Shown: piece by piece, positions 32,914-44,740 of the stretch
Position numbering within the stretch: position 1 is the stretch's first letter
Layout: the number at the start of each line of letters is the position of its first letter
From: Coleophoma eucalyptorum
Taxonomy: Eukaryota > Ascomycota > Leotiomycetes > Helotiales > Dermateaceae
Direction of reading: 5' to 3'
Assembly (NCBI GenBank): GCA_026120035.1
Contig: JALRME010000007.1
Coordinates: 62,001-126,000, forward strand
Length of the DNA: 64,000 bases
Notes under the pieces: model-generated
Told to the model about the DNA's origin: nothing
Database searches by the model: none
The model's input: only the letters and a program-made list of their open reading frames with translations
Translations under genes and position numbers: made by a program

Positions 32914-34544
32914 CTATAGAGCATTGCCGTTGGCCAACTCAACCGCCTTTTTCGCTGCATCCCCAAATTCTGACTCGGTATGAAGACCAAGCCCCGATCC
33001 CTCAATCTAAGAATCAATTATGTCAGTATGGAAAGTTGTAGAAACATGATCTTGCGGGTTATCCAGCCTTACCATCTTCAGTCCCGCTGCTGAATTGGTT
33101 CCCTGTAGGCGGACTACGAGGGGAACTTTCAGAGGACCAATTTCTGCTGCGGCGGCTATAATGGATTCTGCAATCATGTCACAGCGAATAATTCCTATAG
33201 CATATAATGTCAGTAGAATGATACGGTTTCTTGCTCAGGTCGAGTCTATACATACCACCATAAATATTAACAAGGATAACCTTCACTCTTGGATCCGCAA
33301 GAATGATTTCAAAAGCCTTCTGCATGGTTTCTTTGGTAGCTTGCCCACCAGCATCAAGGAAGTTGGCGCTTTTTCCTCCATAAAGTGAGATAGCATCGTT
33401 TGTTGCCATGGCGAGTCCAGCCCCATTCACCACGTTCCCAATATTCCCACCCAGGCGAATATAAACTAGCCCAAACTTTGCAGCCAGCACTTCATCACTT
33501 AATTCCTGACTTTTATCTCTAAGAGCAAAGAGCTCCTTTTGTCTTTTCTCCGCGGCATCATCGAAAGTAAATTTAGCATCCAGGCATACAAAGCTGCCAT
33601 CCTCTGTCCTCACTAACGGATTAATCTCAAGAAGAGTGGCGTCTTTCTCGACAAAGAGCTTCTGCATTTTCTTTAGAATATTTTCCATGTTCTTGCGCTC
33701 AATTGGCGTGAGGTCAAGCTTTTCCCCAATATCTGCTATAGGCTCCGACGTGATCCCATCGTGGAGATTGAACCAGAATTTGAGCAGCTCCTCCGGAGTT
33801 TCATTTGTCTTGGTTTTGATATTTACACCTCCTGCCTTAGATATGATAACAACTGGACAATATTTCGCTCGATCGATCGTCATTGCAAGGTAGAACTCAT
33901 CGGCGTACTTGATAGATTCGGCGATATACAACTTGTTGACGGCCAACCCCTTCGCGGAGGTTTGCTTTGTGATGAGACGGCTGCCCAACATATTTTCTGA
34001 TACCCTCAATCCCTCTTCGGGTCTGCCATGACTGTTAGAATATATGCTCATCAAAGCAAGATAAATTTAGAGTTACACACGTTGTTACAATCTGTATTCC
34101 GCCTTTCATTCCATTATCAAATGTTCCCTTTCCACGCCCTCCAGCAAGGATTTGGGACTTAATAATCGAAACACCACCTTCACTAGATATCAGTGGTCAA
34201 TATGCTTGTGGAAAAGAACTTCATCTACCTATCCTTGATAGAGCATTCTTGACTTCTTGTGGAGTTTCTGCAAGTTCTCCTCGAGGAACTGGTATGCCAT
34301 ACTATTTCAGACAGTCAGTGGTCGAAAGTAATTGGAAGTTTGATACTATGAGAGAGCTGACTGACCTCTTTCAAAATATTATGAGAATGATACTCATGGA
34401 TACTTAAATTTCGTCTTTGCTGTCGAGTGACTAATGCTGCCTGTATATTTTGTAAGTATTTGTACCAGTACTGCCCTCATAGACCGAAAAGTAATTGTTT
34501 ACTGCTTGCTGCTTCGCCGTAGTAACTGACCACCGCTTGAACAT
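32914..34544 (-). CDS. Succinyl-CoA ligase-type beta subunit (mitochondrial)
   Basis: Predicted 425-residue ATP-grasp subunit. Seven exons (34544-34503, 34440-34366, 34301-34229, 34177-34081, 34031-33256, 33194-33073, 33006-32914) sum to an exact frame. A short presequence ([20 protein letters not shown]) precedes the mature start [20 protein letters not shown]. Family landmarks: [18 protein letters not shown] (nucleotide binding), [52 protein letters not shown] and [13 protein letters not shown], then a C-terminal [14 protein letters not shown]. It shares a 575-bp divergent promoter with the alpha subunit, so the pair is expressed together. Being inside a catabolic cluster, and with several substitutions from the housekeeping form, it is probably a specialised paralogue that activates another dicarboxylate. 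Confidence 0.9.
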
Positions 34545-35120
34545 CCTCGCGACTTCAAAGCCAAAAGCACATGAAGATAAAGGAATTGGAAAAGATTTGT
34601 TATGGGAGTTACAGATAAAGATGATGTTGAAGCAGCAAAGATAATAATCAAGCGAGCTCTTCGATAAGCAATCACCTGATGTCGCTATCGCATTTTTTGA
34701 GAGGGGCTGCCCAGACAGCCGGCCCAACCTCACGCCTTTATGGTTATATGCTGGTTATATGCTGGCTATATGGTACCCCTCACTATGATACCCCTCACCC
34801 TGAACGGATCTCTTAACCACGTTCCATGAAGGCTTTCTACGCCAATGGGTGTGTCATATGGAAGCTAACAAGGATCACTATGGGACATGCTAGATCACTT
34901 GCCTATCATGCAAATAACATGTAGGCGAGGTCAGGAAGCGACCGACCCCATCCGTATTGTGTAGTTTGCCTGCTCACTTAAGGGGCTTGACTTTTAATTT
35001 GGTCCTTCACAAATTTAGACTTCTGATAAATTTTTGCTTGTAGATAATCCCATCCCTCTCAACTTCTTCTAATTATCCTCTCCTTCATAACGCCATCTCG
35101 AGCCAACTCGACCGTGAATT
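34545..35120. promoter_or_regulatory. Divergent ligase promoter with short tandem repeats
   Basis: Holds three imperfect tandem copies of TGGTTATATGC (about 34,741-34,773) followed by two copies of TACCCCTCAC. CTTTATGG (minus-strand CCATAAAG) lies at 34,736-34,743 at their left end. No gene seen. Confidence 0.5.
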
Positions 35121-36288
35121 ATGGCTTCCAGAACAAGCAATTTGATGCGAAAACTAACCTCCTCGAGGTCTTCCGTACGAAGAAACTTTGCTACAATATC
35201 AAGAGAAAAGAACTATGAACTGGATACTATTTCCAATCTCTTGATTGGATCAGAGACAAGAGTTATTTACCAAGGGTTCACGGGCAAAGTTGTGAGTCCT
35301 CCAGTACAGTTGTATCTCGGATGATCTATATGCTAAAATAACAGGCAACTTGTAACGCAGAAGATAGCATTAATTATGGTACCAAAGTTGTTGGGGGAGT
35401 ATCACCTGGGAAAGGGGGGCGTGAGCACCTTGGGTTACCAGTATTCAATACTGTTAGAGAAGTGAACACCAACCTGTCTGGATTAATCATCTGCTAGATC
35501 ATTTTAACAGGCTATAGGCAATGGAAAAAGTAAAACCACATGCCACATCTGTCTTTGTTCCGGCGGCTCTTGCCTCCAATGCTATTATTGAGGCGATCGA
35601 AGCTGAGGTCCCTCTCATCGTTTCGGTGGCTGAACATATTCCGGTTCATGATATGCTCCGGGTTCAAGAGGTTCTACGCACACAATCGAAATCTCGATTG
35701 GTTGGCCCGAATTGCCCCGGCATCATTGCTCCTGAACAATGCCGAATTGGAATTATGCCATATCAACAATACATGAAGGGGGTGGTAGGTATTGTCTCCA
35801 AGAGTGGAACCTTGAGCTACGAAGCTGTTGGTGCCACTACCAGTGCAGGTTTGGGACAGAGTATTGTCTGTGGAATGGGCGGGGACATGTTACCTGGTAA
35901 GTTAAACCATAGATTCTAAACTTTTTATTTAGTTTAGCTAACGTAAGAGATAGGAACTACCCTTGTAGATGGATTGCGAATGTTCTTTCAGCACGAGCAA
36001 ACCCAAGGGATTATCGTCATTGGTGAAATTGGCGGTAGAGCTGAATTTGAAGCTGCAGATCTTATCGCAGAATACATCAAGTCAACTCCAAATCCAAAGC
36101 CTATCATTGGTATGGTGGCTGGACGTACCGCACCAAAGGGAAGGACTATGGGGCATGCCGGAGCATTATTAGCTCCTGGTGAGCAAGGTGCTGATGCAAA
36201 AGCACGTGCTCTAGAAGCAGCAGGAGCACTAATAGTCCCTCATCCAGGTCTAATGGGCTCAGAAATGAAGAGGCTGTTAGGAAAGTAA
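35121..36288 (+). CDS. Succinyl-CoA ligase-type alpha subunit (mitochondrial)
   Basis: Predicted 333-residue CoA-binding subunit. Exons 35121-35291, 35345-35461, 35518-35896 and 35954-36288. The presequence [20 protein letters not shown] is rich in Arg and Ser with no acidic residue, as for mitochondrial import. Family motifs: [62 protein letters not shown] and the active-site phosphohistidine His290 in [15 protein letters not shown]. The CoA and phosphohistidine sites look complete, so it should be a working ligase subunit. Acyl specificity cannot be read; mammalian succinyl-CoA ligase is known to accept itaconate, which fits the neighbouring hydratase and lyase. A decayed copy of its 3' end sits at 13,590-13,830. 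Confidence 0.9.
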
Positions 36289-36401
36289 TAATATGGAAAT
36301 TGCTCAAAGGAAAAACGTACTCGTGAAAATTATCTTGTTCTACCTAGAGACATGTTGTGACTTTTGGAATTCCACAATTTTCCATAGATATATAGCTAGA
36401 C

Positions 36402-37469
36402 TCAAAAACTACTAATATCCGCTGTCATAGCAACTTTTCCGCTATCTGAATATAACTTTTGATTTGCTTTGCCGCCCTCGCTTCTCTCAAGAACCGCCCT
36501 ATACGTTTCTCCAACATATAGTGGACTTGTAGCCCGATAGGAAATGCTCTGTGGAACGGCATCATTTCCACTGCATTCGGTGTCCCGCCAGAAATCAAGC
36601 ATATTAATAAGATTTAGCGGTCCATGAACCACAAGGTCTCGATGGCCTTCTACTTGTCTACACCACTCCCTAGAATAATGAATTTTGTGCGCATTGAAGG
36701 TGAGGGCTGAAAACCGAAATAAAGATACAGGGCTTTGGGTGAAATCTCGAGTAAATGTTCCTATATTGAAGTAAGTTGTCCATTATGAATAAAATAAAAA
36801 GGGGAATATACCGTGTGGGAGCGTAACTAGTGCTTCCTTTTTCGCGGGTTGAACAGACGTCGTTGCTTCTTGTCTAAATATCCAATTCCTAAGAAAGTAG
36901 GCTCATATATTAGTACCGAAACCAAAACCTCTCCATGGCTATAAGTACCTGCGATCTATGAGTGCGATGCCAATTTCATTTTTGAAAACCTTCTCCACCC
37001 CCACCACAAGCATCTTCTCCCCAGATTTAGTCACCTTTGCCTCTGCGCTGATTAATTTTGTGCTTTCAGTGACTCTTTGCCCAACCCTCAATGGATTCTC
37101 TGGCCCTGTCCAGAGTAGACTGCCCCCAGCCCACATACGGCGTGTGAATGGAGGCATAGGATTATATGTACGATCAGTTCCATCGTTCCCTAAGTCTGTC
37201 TCGAGGGCAGAAGGTGTAAAATATACTAGGTGATAACCTGGAGGTAACGGCGTGCCAACTGCTGGTTCAAACTTGGAGACCGACTGGGATGAATATAGAT
37301 TGGGTCGATTAAGAGTCATGGAAAGACGCTGAAGCTGGTTCCCATCTAGTATTTGAGTTCGTATCATCGGTCCTGCTTTAGTTGCACGCAGGAGAAACTT
37401 GGATGCGATATCTGCTTCCTCTGAGACAGTAGTAGCTACCAAGAGACGGCGCAGGGTGGGTGTGAACAT
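36402..37469 (-). CDS. MaoC/HTD2-type hot-dog hydratase (acyl-CoA hydratase-like)
   Basis: Predicted 318-residue double hot-dog protein. Exons 37469-36949, 36888-36812 and 36760-36402. The N-terminal half carries PLPPGYHLVYFTPSALETDL, DGTDRTYNPMPPFTRRMWAG and VGVEKVFKNE; the second half carries SPVSLFRFSALTFNAHKIHY and DLVVHGPL, where the Asn/His of the hydratase-2 type site are visible. Relatives are annotated as mesaconyl-C4-CoA hydratase, 3-methylfumaryl-CoA hydratase or mitochondrial hydroxyacyl-thioester dehydratase 2. In this cluster, an itaconyl-CoA (or mesaconyl-CoA) hydratase producing citramalyl-CoA for the CitE-type lyase is the most economical role. ATG at 37,469; the longer frame starts at TTG. 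Its 3' end faces that of the alpha subunit, 113 bp apart. Confidence 0.85.
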
Positions 37470-37756
37470 AATCAAGTAATGAAGTTAAAAGTAAAACTAG
37501 CCCGCAAGACAGAAAAATCATGACCGCCAATATATAGTGATTTTAGCTGTCTAAATGCTTTCGGCGCCGGCTTTATGGTTCCCTGCGGTTTCAAGCCGCA
37601 TGTTTAAATGTTAATTGATCTATGAGGCTATCAAATTATAACTTCTCAAATTATTACTTGTTTATAACGGCAGTTTTCAATGTGTGATCTAGTTCTAGGT
37701 TCTTGCTTCCTATGATCAATAGCAGATTATCTACAGGTTTGAGCGTTATCCAGAAC

Positions 37757-38762
37757 TTATACGGCTCTTCCACCATCTACTTCCAAATTGATTCCTGTTA
37801 TAAACTTTGCATCATCACTAGCAAGGAATAGACAAGCCCCAGCAACATCATCAGCCTCACATAATCGGCCGAGCGGAACGTTACTGATGAACTTTGCTCG
37901 GTTCTCTGGTGTGTCTGGAAGGCCACAGAAATCCTCAAATCTAGTGAAACTCATCAGCTTTATGAAACCTGGCAAGGTCTAAATGGAAGCGATCTTCTCT
38001 TACAACCCAGTTCCTCCAAGAAGAGGACATACTGAATTAACTCTAATCCTATGGCTACCAAATTCTGCAGCAAGTCCCTTGGTTGCCTTTAAATTGAAGT
38101 TAGCACAATTGCACCACAGATAAAAATGTTTGAGAATTCCTACATTCCAGATAGCGCCTTTCGACGCGTTGTACCATACCAAGCCAGGTCGAGGTCGAGT
38201 TGCACCGACGGATGCAATATTTATTATACTACCGCCATTATTCTGTTTGATAAAAAGCGGTATAGTAATTCCCGATCCGTAAAAGACGCTTTTAACATTG
38301 ACATCGAAGCATTTCTGGAAATCGGACTCGGTGACATCCAATGTGGGCTAAGTACTTCTGTTAAGGGAATTTCCAGCCAATTCTGCACTTCGAAGCATAC
38401 CTTGTTCGTATATGTCGCTCCAGCATTATTCACAAGACAGTCAATCTTCCCATAATTCTTCATGGTAGCAGTAACTAAAGAGTGCCAATCCTCCTCACGT
38501 GCAACATTTGTCTTGTGAAAGATCATCTGCCCAGGGTGGGATTTGGTGACTTGCTCTCCGCCCTCTGCATTGATGTCTGCAATGACTACTTTGGCGCCCT
38601 CCTGTGCAAATCTGCGCGCTATTCCTGCCCCATATCCGGAACCACCACCTACACAGATGAACAGGTCAGTAATAGGTCACTAAGAGAAGAGCTGTTCTTC
38701 ATACCTGTAACTATGGCAACTTTGCCTGCCAAGCGAGCCACTGAATTTCGGAGCGATGCCAT
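37757..38762 (-). CDS. Classical short-chain dehydrogenase/reductase
   Basis: Predicted 261-residue SDR. Exons 38762-38705, 38648-38401, 38347-38144, 38086-38004 and 37949-37757. The last junction uses an unremarkable GAG acceptor but gives the family-like sequence GGTGFFTRFEDFCGLPDTPE. Coenzyme motif TGGGSGYGAGIA (residues 19-30), Asp in VVIADIN suggesting NAD preference, NNAG, and the catalytic Ser148, Tyr161, Lys165 (NIASVG, WYNASK). The C-terminus GINLEVDGGRAV is typical. Closest general resemblance is to 3-oxoacyl reductase or glucose-dehydrogenase-like fungal SDRs. Divergent from the second aldehyde dehydrogenase. Confidence 0.87.
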
Positions 38763-39169
38763 ATTAACATGTAGGGAATCCTAAAATTGATTCAGAAATA
38801 GTTTCATATCATAACTCGAAATGTTAAATTTGCAGAAGCAGAGCATGGGGCCATAACATGTACTCCAGTTCCCCGCCCCAAGCTACCAGAGAGGGGGAGT
38901 TTAGCGAGCCGAGCTGGTTGAGAGTGTCGCTCAGATCGGCTGCATGAATTCAAAACACCTTGTTATCCTGGTTATGCTCTGGTGCCGAATCAATATAGCC
39001 GATGAAAATACTCAGATTCGCAGTGATAGGCGCTACAGAGACTACTGCATAGTGTGCATGAGCCTAAAGGAAATGATCGCTTACACTACATCTTCAACTT
39101 ATAGTGCTTTAATTATTTCAATGCAATTTTCCTTGTATCGAGAAGACATACCCCCAGACTCTAGCAAAG
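38763..39169. promoter_or_regulatory. Divergent promoter of SDR and second aldehyde dehydrogenase
   Basis: About 400 bp, no gene. Contains CCGAGCTGG-type GC-rich sequence around 38,910-38,940. I did not find the CCATAAAG octamer here. Confidence 0.35.
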
Positions 39170-41127
39170 ATGCGTGTATTAAACACTTTTGCCCAGCTGA
39201 AGCCGTCCTCAGGCATTCAGAAAAGTCATAACTATGCCATCTGCAGAGTTGGATTACGATATTCCAGTACAAACTCCTTGAAATCGGTATTAATTTCACA
39301 TCCAGTGCTTCAATAATATACTTTGTATCTAACCCCCAAAAGGATTTTCGTGCAAGTCTCTCAGATCCGACGCTCTTCCGCGAGAGCGCATATGTTGGTG
39401 GAAAATGGATCAACAGTATGTCAGGCAAGACGTTCAAAGTAACCAATCCCGCAACTGGAGAAACGATCGGGACATGTCCAGAGATGTGAGTTGTATAGGT
39501 TATGCTCTGTAAATCTGTCTCGCTGATAACAATGGCAAGGACAAAACACGAAACCACCTCCGCAGTGGCCACCGCTCAAGAAGCATTCCAAAAGTTCAAA
39601 CATACCACTGCACGAGAAAGAATGACGATTCTAAAACGTTGGTTCGAACTCATGCAGCAGCATAGGGAGGATTTAGCTAGAATTCTGACTTTTGAGAATG
39701 GGAGACCTCTGAGCGCGGCTGGGGTGGAGATAGACTATGCCGCAAGTTTCTTCGAGTGGTTCCAAGGCGAAGCAGTTAGAGTGTATGGCGATACCATAGA
39801 GAGCAGCGTAGCTGGAAACAGAGTATTGACCATCAAAAAGCCCATTGGGGTGGTTGGAATTCTCACTCCCTGGAACTTCCCTTGTGCCATGATCACGAGG
39901 AAGGTCGGCGCAGTAAGTGATGAATTTTCTTTTTCAGTCAACGCCAAACCATTCATTTCACTAACACTCTCGATATAGTCGGTAGCCGCTGGGTGCACTG
40001 TGGTTCTCAAGCCAGCAGCTGAGACACCATATTCAGCCCTTGCTCTCGCTGAGCTGGGGGAACGAGCGGGTATACCAAAAGGGGTTTTCAACATCGTCAC
40101 GACAGACGAGAATGTCTCGGAAGTCGGGCGAGAAATGTGCGAAAATGAAGATGTTAAGAAACTCTCCTTCACTGGTTCAACCGGGGTGGGGAAGATATTG
40201 ATGGCTCAAGCTGCTCCATCACTCAAGAAGCTTTCTTTAGAGCTTGGAGGGAATGCCCCATTCATCAGTAAGCGAACCTTTACATTCTACTTTCAAGCGA
40301 GGGCTTTCTAACCCCATACAAGTATTCGACGATGCAAATATTGAAAGCGCTGTGGAAGGTCTCATGGCAGCTAAATTCCGTGCCGCGGGCCAAACTTGCG
40401 TGTGCGCCAATCGAGTCTACGTACAGTCCGGGGTCTACGATGACTTCATCAAAGCTTTCTCCGCTAAAGTCCAGGAGGCAATGATATCCGGGCCAACAGA
40501 AGATGCCAAGACGACTCTAGGGTGTTTGATCAGCGACAAAGCGGTTCAAAAAGTCGAACGGTTGGTAAAAGATGCCGTTGACCGCGGAGCCAAAGTGGTA
40601 CTGGGGGGCAAGAGATCTGAGGGCGATAGAGGAACATTCTACCCGGCAACCATTCTGAAAGACATGAATAATGAGATGGCCGCGGCCCACGAAGAGATGT
40701 TTGGGCCTGTGGTAAATTTCTTTAAATTCGACAGTGAACAGGAAGTCCTGGAGCTGGCGAACAACACCAGTGTCGGGCTGGCCAGCTACATCTATACCGA
40801 AAGCCTGCCTGTGGCTTGGCGAATGGCCGAAGCTCTCGAGAGTAAGTTTGCCAACATCGCAGAGAGAGTTGGAGCTAATGCTTTGCAGCGGGGATGACGG
40901 GTATCAATACTGGTGTTATATCGGACGCTGTGGCACCATTTGGGGGGATCAAGCATTCTGGATTTGGAAGGGAAGGAGGTGAGTTCAATCTTTGCTCTGA
41001 TCAGGCTCTATACTGCTATGAGGTTACTAATAATGGCCTCTGTGCCCCAGGTCGAGTTGGTATTGAGGAGTTCCAGAGCACGAAGACAATTACGTTGAGT
41101 GGATTAGGATTACCAAAAAGCTATTAA
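39170..41127 (+). CDS. Mitochondrial succinate-semialdehyde-dehydrogenase-like ALDH
   Basis: Predicted 535-residue aldehyde dehydrogenase. Seven exons (39170-39286, 39343-39485, 39540-39912, 39979-40267, 40323-40841, 40889-40978, 41051-41127) sum exactly. Exon 1 encodes a mitochondrial presequence ([20 protein letters not shown]). Motifs follow the GabD group: [40 protein letters not shown] with catalytic Glu (about 298), [15 protein letters not shown] with the nucleophile Cys (about 333), and [15 protein letters not shown]. The GabD group oxidises short semialdehydes of dicarboxylates. A C4/C5 semialdehyde would make sense in a cluster that then activates a diacid with CoA. Confidence 0.88.
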
Positions 41128-41479
41128 TAGACTTGCTTTTGTAAAAGGAATCTGTTGAATATTAAATCAACACCCATCTAATCTATGCATCTCGCAATAC
41201 TGATACAATACTCCGGCTGTCCGGGTAGTTGCGTTGCCGTGGGGCTGTCAAAATATCATACAGCCGACCACGCTTGCCATATTACCGAGCATACAACCGA
41301 AGACCGACGCCTCAGGTAATCAAGGTTACTATGAATAAATCCGATACGTATTAATAGTAAATCTTGAGGTGCGAGACTTAAGTATCGCTTTATTGACGAT
41401 ATATGTGTTGATAGTATCATTTAGTATGTTTTGGTATGCCCCAGTGCTACCAATAAGAGACAAAATCTAAATATTAGCA
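41128..41479. other. Intergenic with duplicated segment
   Basis: Between the 3' ends of the aldehyde dehydrogenase and the regulator. 41,261-41,345 resembles 20,545-20,665. No gene. Confidence 0.4.
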
Positions 41480-43978
41480 TCAACAATCTCTAGGCATCAT
41501 TGAACTATAATACTGTTCTAATCCACCCCCAAACATATCACCATTAAACAAGTCAGGTTGAAGCTGAAGGATAGAAAAGTCTTCAGCTTCTTTGGTTCCA
41601 AACAAGTTGGACGAGAAGTCTAGCCCTGGAGAAATATGGAACTCGTCAAAGCCCCCTCCCAAACCATATCCATCTTCCGTACCCCGACCAAGACCATGGG
41701 GAATGTTTGCGACGTGGCTATTATCACTGTAGTTATTGTTATTGCTATTTTCCCGGGGGCTTGCGGCTATTTCCCCCGGGTTCGGCTGGTTGTGGGCATC
41801 TTCGTTTTCAGGTGCCAATTGCAGCATTTTAGCTGTGGATTTGTCGAGAAATTGGAAGAATAACTGGAGAACCCAATTGGTAACGTCCCATGTCTTCTGT
41901 AGTTCGCGTAGCCCGAGAAGACACATCTGGGCACGGTATTCAGCAAGCTTTCGAGCTACGTTCTTCGAGCGTCGGAGGCATATGGTGTGTATACAAAGAG
42001 AATTAAATAGACTTGTCGTTCTGCATTGCAGTCAGCGGCTGCCAGAGCAGGTTGTAGTTGTGGTCTTACATGTGGACATTACTGCGCTGAGCTAGGTTTA
42101 GTGATAGAATGTCTTCAATAATTCTAGAGTTTCTACATGCTGCCTGGAGCGCAGGACTTCCAGAGTCTGGATTGCTAGGTTGTGAAGTACCCAGATATAC
42201 TGATCGATACAGGAGGATGTAAAGATTGCTATATCCTCATTAGTAAGTATTATGGTGAGTGGAAATGCTGCTATTTACTTATATGCTAAGTGTAACATGC
42301 TTGCCCAGAAAGACTCTGGTATAGATGTTGCCCTCATCTCAGGGGAGAGTTCCGATTCCCAGATGAGCAAATCATCTTTGAGTTTGGACCGCTCCGAATC
42401 TAGTCGTGCGTGGTTTAAAGGGGTGAATTCCCTCGAACAAATCCTTCCAACTGTCGTGCCCATGTTAGCGGAAAATATGTCTACAAGATGATGACTGGGA
42501 AACAAACGATATGAAGATAGTTTAGCCATTTGTATGGCGTAGAGAATATGTTCTCGCTTCTGAATTCCTAAGAACTTGGGATATATCATCTGATCGTCCT
42601 CCACAAAATCGGATACTTCAAGCATTTCAATATCACAGTCCTCATCCTGAATGCGTGACGGAAGTCCCAAGGCGGCAGAACACTGGTGTTCTCGTACCTT
42701 TCACAAGTTAATAGAATTCAACAGATATCAGGTCCCTTGCATACATAGAGTGACCACCAGATTCGTTTGCGTAATCGACCGTCAGTAAAACTGGTGGCAG
42801 ATGAACTGCACACAAATACTCAATTCCATCGTAAATAGAGTTTGTAGAGCAATAACTTACGATCTATGCATCCCTTTGCTTTGAGCCAAGCTGATGGCAG
42901 CACCTAGCCAGTGTCGCGTGTCTTTTTCTAGTAAGGGACCAGCCCGCCAAAAGCTCAGGAGAAACAAGGCCTGCGAGACAACTATTTTATCCGTCTCATA
43001 ATCCGCATCATACAAATCCTTGGCATGATCATACAGGGCATTTCTTGCATCGTGCCGATCCGGAAAACCTAACCCTCTCATTTCTGCCTCGCTGCAGTGG
43101 CTTGCGCCCACAAACAGGACCGCTTGAAGAAGCAGAGGGGAGAGAGTCTGGGAAAGATACGAGTGATAGAAACTATGCCGATCCAATACCGGGAAGCAGG
43201 GGTGAAACCATTCAAAGTATGTAGCCAAAAGTGCCTCACATACTTCGCTGGAAGGAAACGTGAATGCCCCATCACGGGTCAGATACTCTATCCGTGCCGA
43301 TTTGCGTTGCATCTCGAAGGGTGATGTAGATATTTTCATAGTTACGGCCTCAGGAATAGGGTATCGAAGTCTTGTCTTGTCCGCGACTGATGAGGAATTG
43401 GAAGTTGATGTATTCTGTGGATCATGAACCAAGGAGATAGAGTTGGACTCCCCAAGAAAGACTGTACTCTCAGCGCCATTCGATGTGCTATTGGGTGACG
43501 CTGTGCAGGGTGGCGTCATGCCAACTACCCGCTTTGCTGCAATTTCCAGAAGTTGGTCATTTCTTGCACATTCCTGGTGTTGTGGTGATATATTTGAAGC
43601 ATTATAGGAGGAATCGTGGTCTTCAATTCTCCCATCCGGTTCTACGTAGTCTGACTGACCGGAAGTCACTATCCTTGCACCATTCGACGCGTCGGGGTTA
43701 GTAATGCTAGCAGATCTTGCATGATACGAATTTCGAATATATCTAGACAAACGTCAATCATAACAGCACGAATTCTAGAAAGTTGTAGAAGCGTACTTTC
43801 CGCGTCTCGACTTCATCAGTTCACAAGGCACCTCAGAGCTTTTACAGTTCTTACACGGCTGTTCCTCTGTAACATTACATCGGACCCTCCTCGCATTACA
43901 GGCTCTACAAGCCTTCTTTGCACGAGATCGTGCTTTAAACGGCCCGGGGTCGTTGTTAGAGACCCGGTCACTCGACAT
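41480..43978 (-). CDS. Zn2Cys6 transcription factor, probable cluster regulator
   Basis: Predicted 747-residue nuclear regulator. Six exons: 43978-43797, 43742-42861, 42805-42745, 42697-42279, 42228-42070, 42020-41480, with an exact frame. Residues 20-50 form the binuclear zinc cluster CRACNARRVRC...CKNCKSSEVPC with all six Cys. The fungal-specific factor domain begins near AYFEWFHPCFPVLDRHSFYH-like sequence (ATYFEWFHPCFPVLDRHSFY in the protein), followed by ALFLLSFWRAGPLLEKDTRH and LRKRIWWSLY. The C-terminus is Asn/Gly rich (about residues 640-740) and probably activating. It lies at the right end of the catabolic cluster, the usual place for a pathway-specific activator. ATG at 43,978; the longer upstream frame begins at GTG. 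Confidence 0.88.
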
Positions 43979-44740
43979 TATGACGAGTAATGAACGGGAG
44001 GAGTGCTTGGAGGCGCAATTGGTGGCCGTGAACACGAAGCACTCTAATTATTATGGACTCAATTGTTAAGGTCTCACTCCAAAGGATTTCGGGGAGTTGT
44101 GGTAGACAAAGAAAATATGCTTGGGCGGTCGGTCTGTCTGTCTGATAATTTGAAGATATAAAGAGTAGAAGGAATGGAGTATGAGGTCGAAATTAACTTA
44201 GTCTGTCTTAGTCAAAACGTCCGTGATGCGGGGTAGTTCTAGTTGAGCTGGGGTACGTACGCGAGAACCTCCGCTAGGGACACCCTCGTGCTAATCAGTA
44301 GACCATTCTGTATGCGAAGGGTTACCCTCTTTATTTACCAGAGCAGTACTCTAGATGGGATATTGCTACACAAAAGAAGTTCAAGCCATCTCTGGCTTGA
44401 ACTTGGAAGCATTATATCGGAATGCCATCTCTCCACAAAGCGAGAAGCGAGAAGCAGCCTATCTTAGCTGTTTCATTTAAAACTTGCTTTATGAGAGTAT
44501 ATTTCAACAAACTTTACCCGTTTATAGTATTTTTTACCACCCTTGTTTATGAGTCTTCCTAACCTTTCGTATATTAATGTCAATGATCTTGTGCTCGAAA
44601 GTTATATTGCAGAAAAGCCATTGGCATCGATTGCGAAACCTATGGACAAGAACTTTAGGGCTTAAGCGATTCCATCCAAATTTGTTAGTCCCTTTCAAAG
44701 CGAGTCTTGGGAAATTTGTAATTATAAGCTTAGAAGAGCT
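43979..44740. other. Regulator promoter / intergenic
   Basis: About 760 bp, no gene. The first 100 bp (about 44,026-44,070) has a decayed copy at 25,195-25,245. Composition becomes GC-richer to the right of this point. Confidence 0.4.

Noticed and set aside
39099..39572. 157-codon minus-strand frame at the second ALDH 5' end
   Set aside because: Runs across a presequence exon, an intron and exon 2 of the supported gene; no protein-like features.
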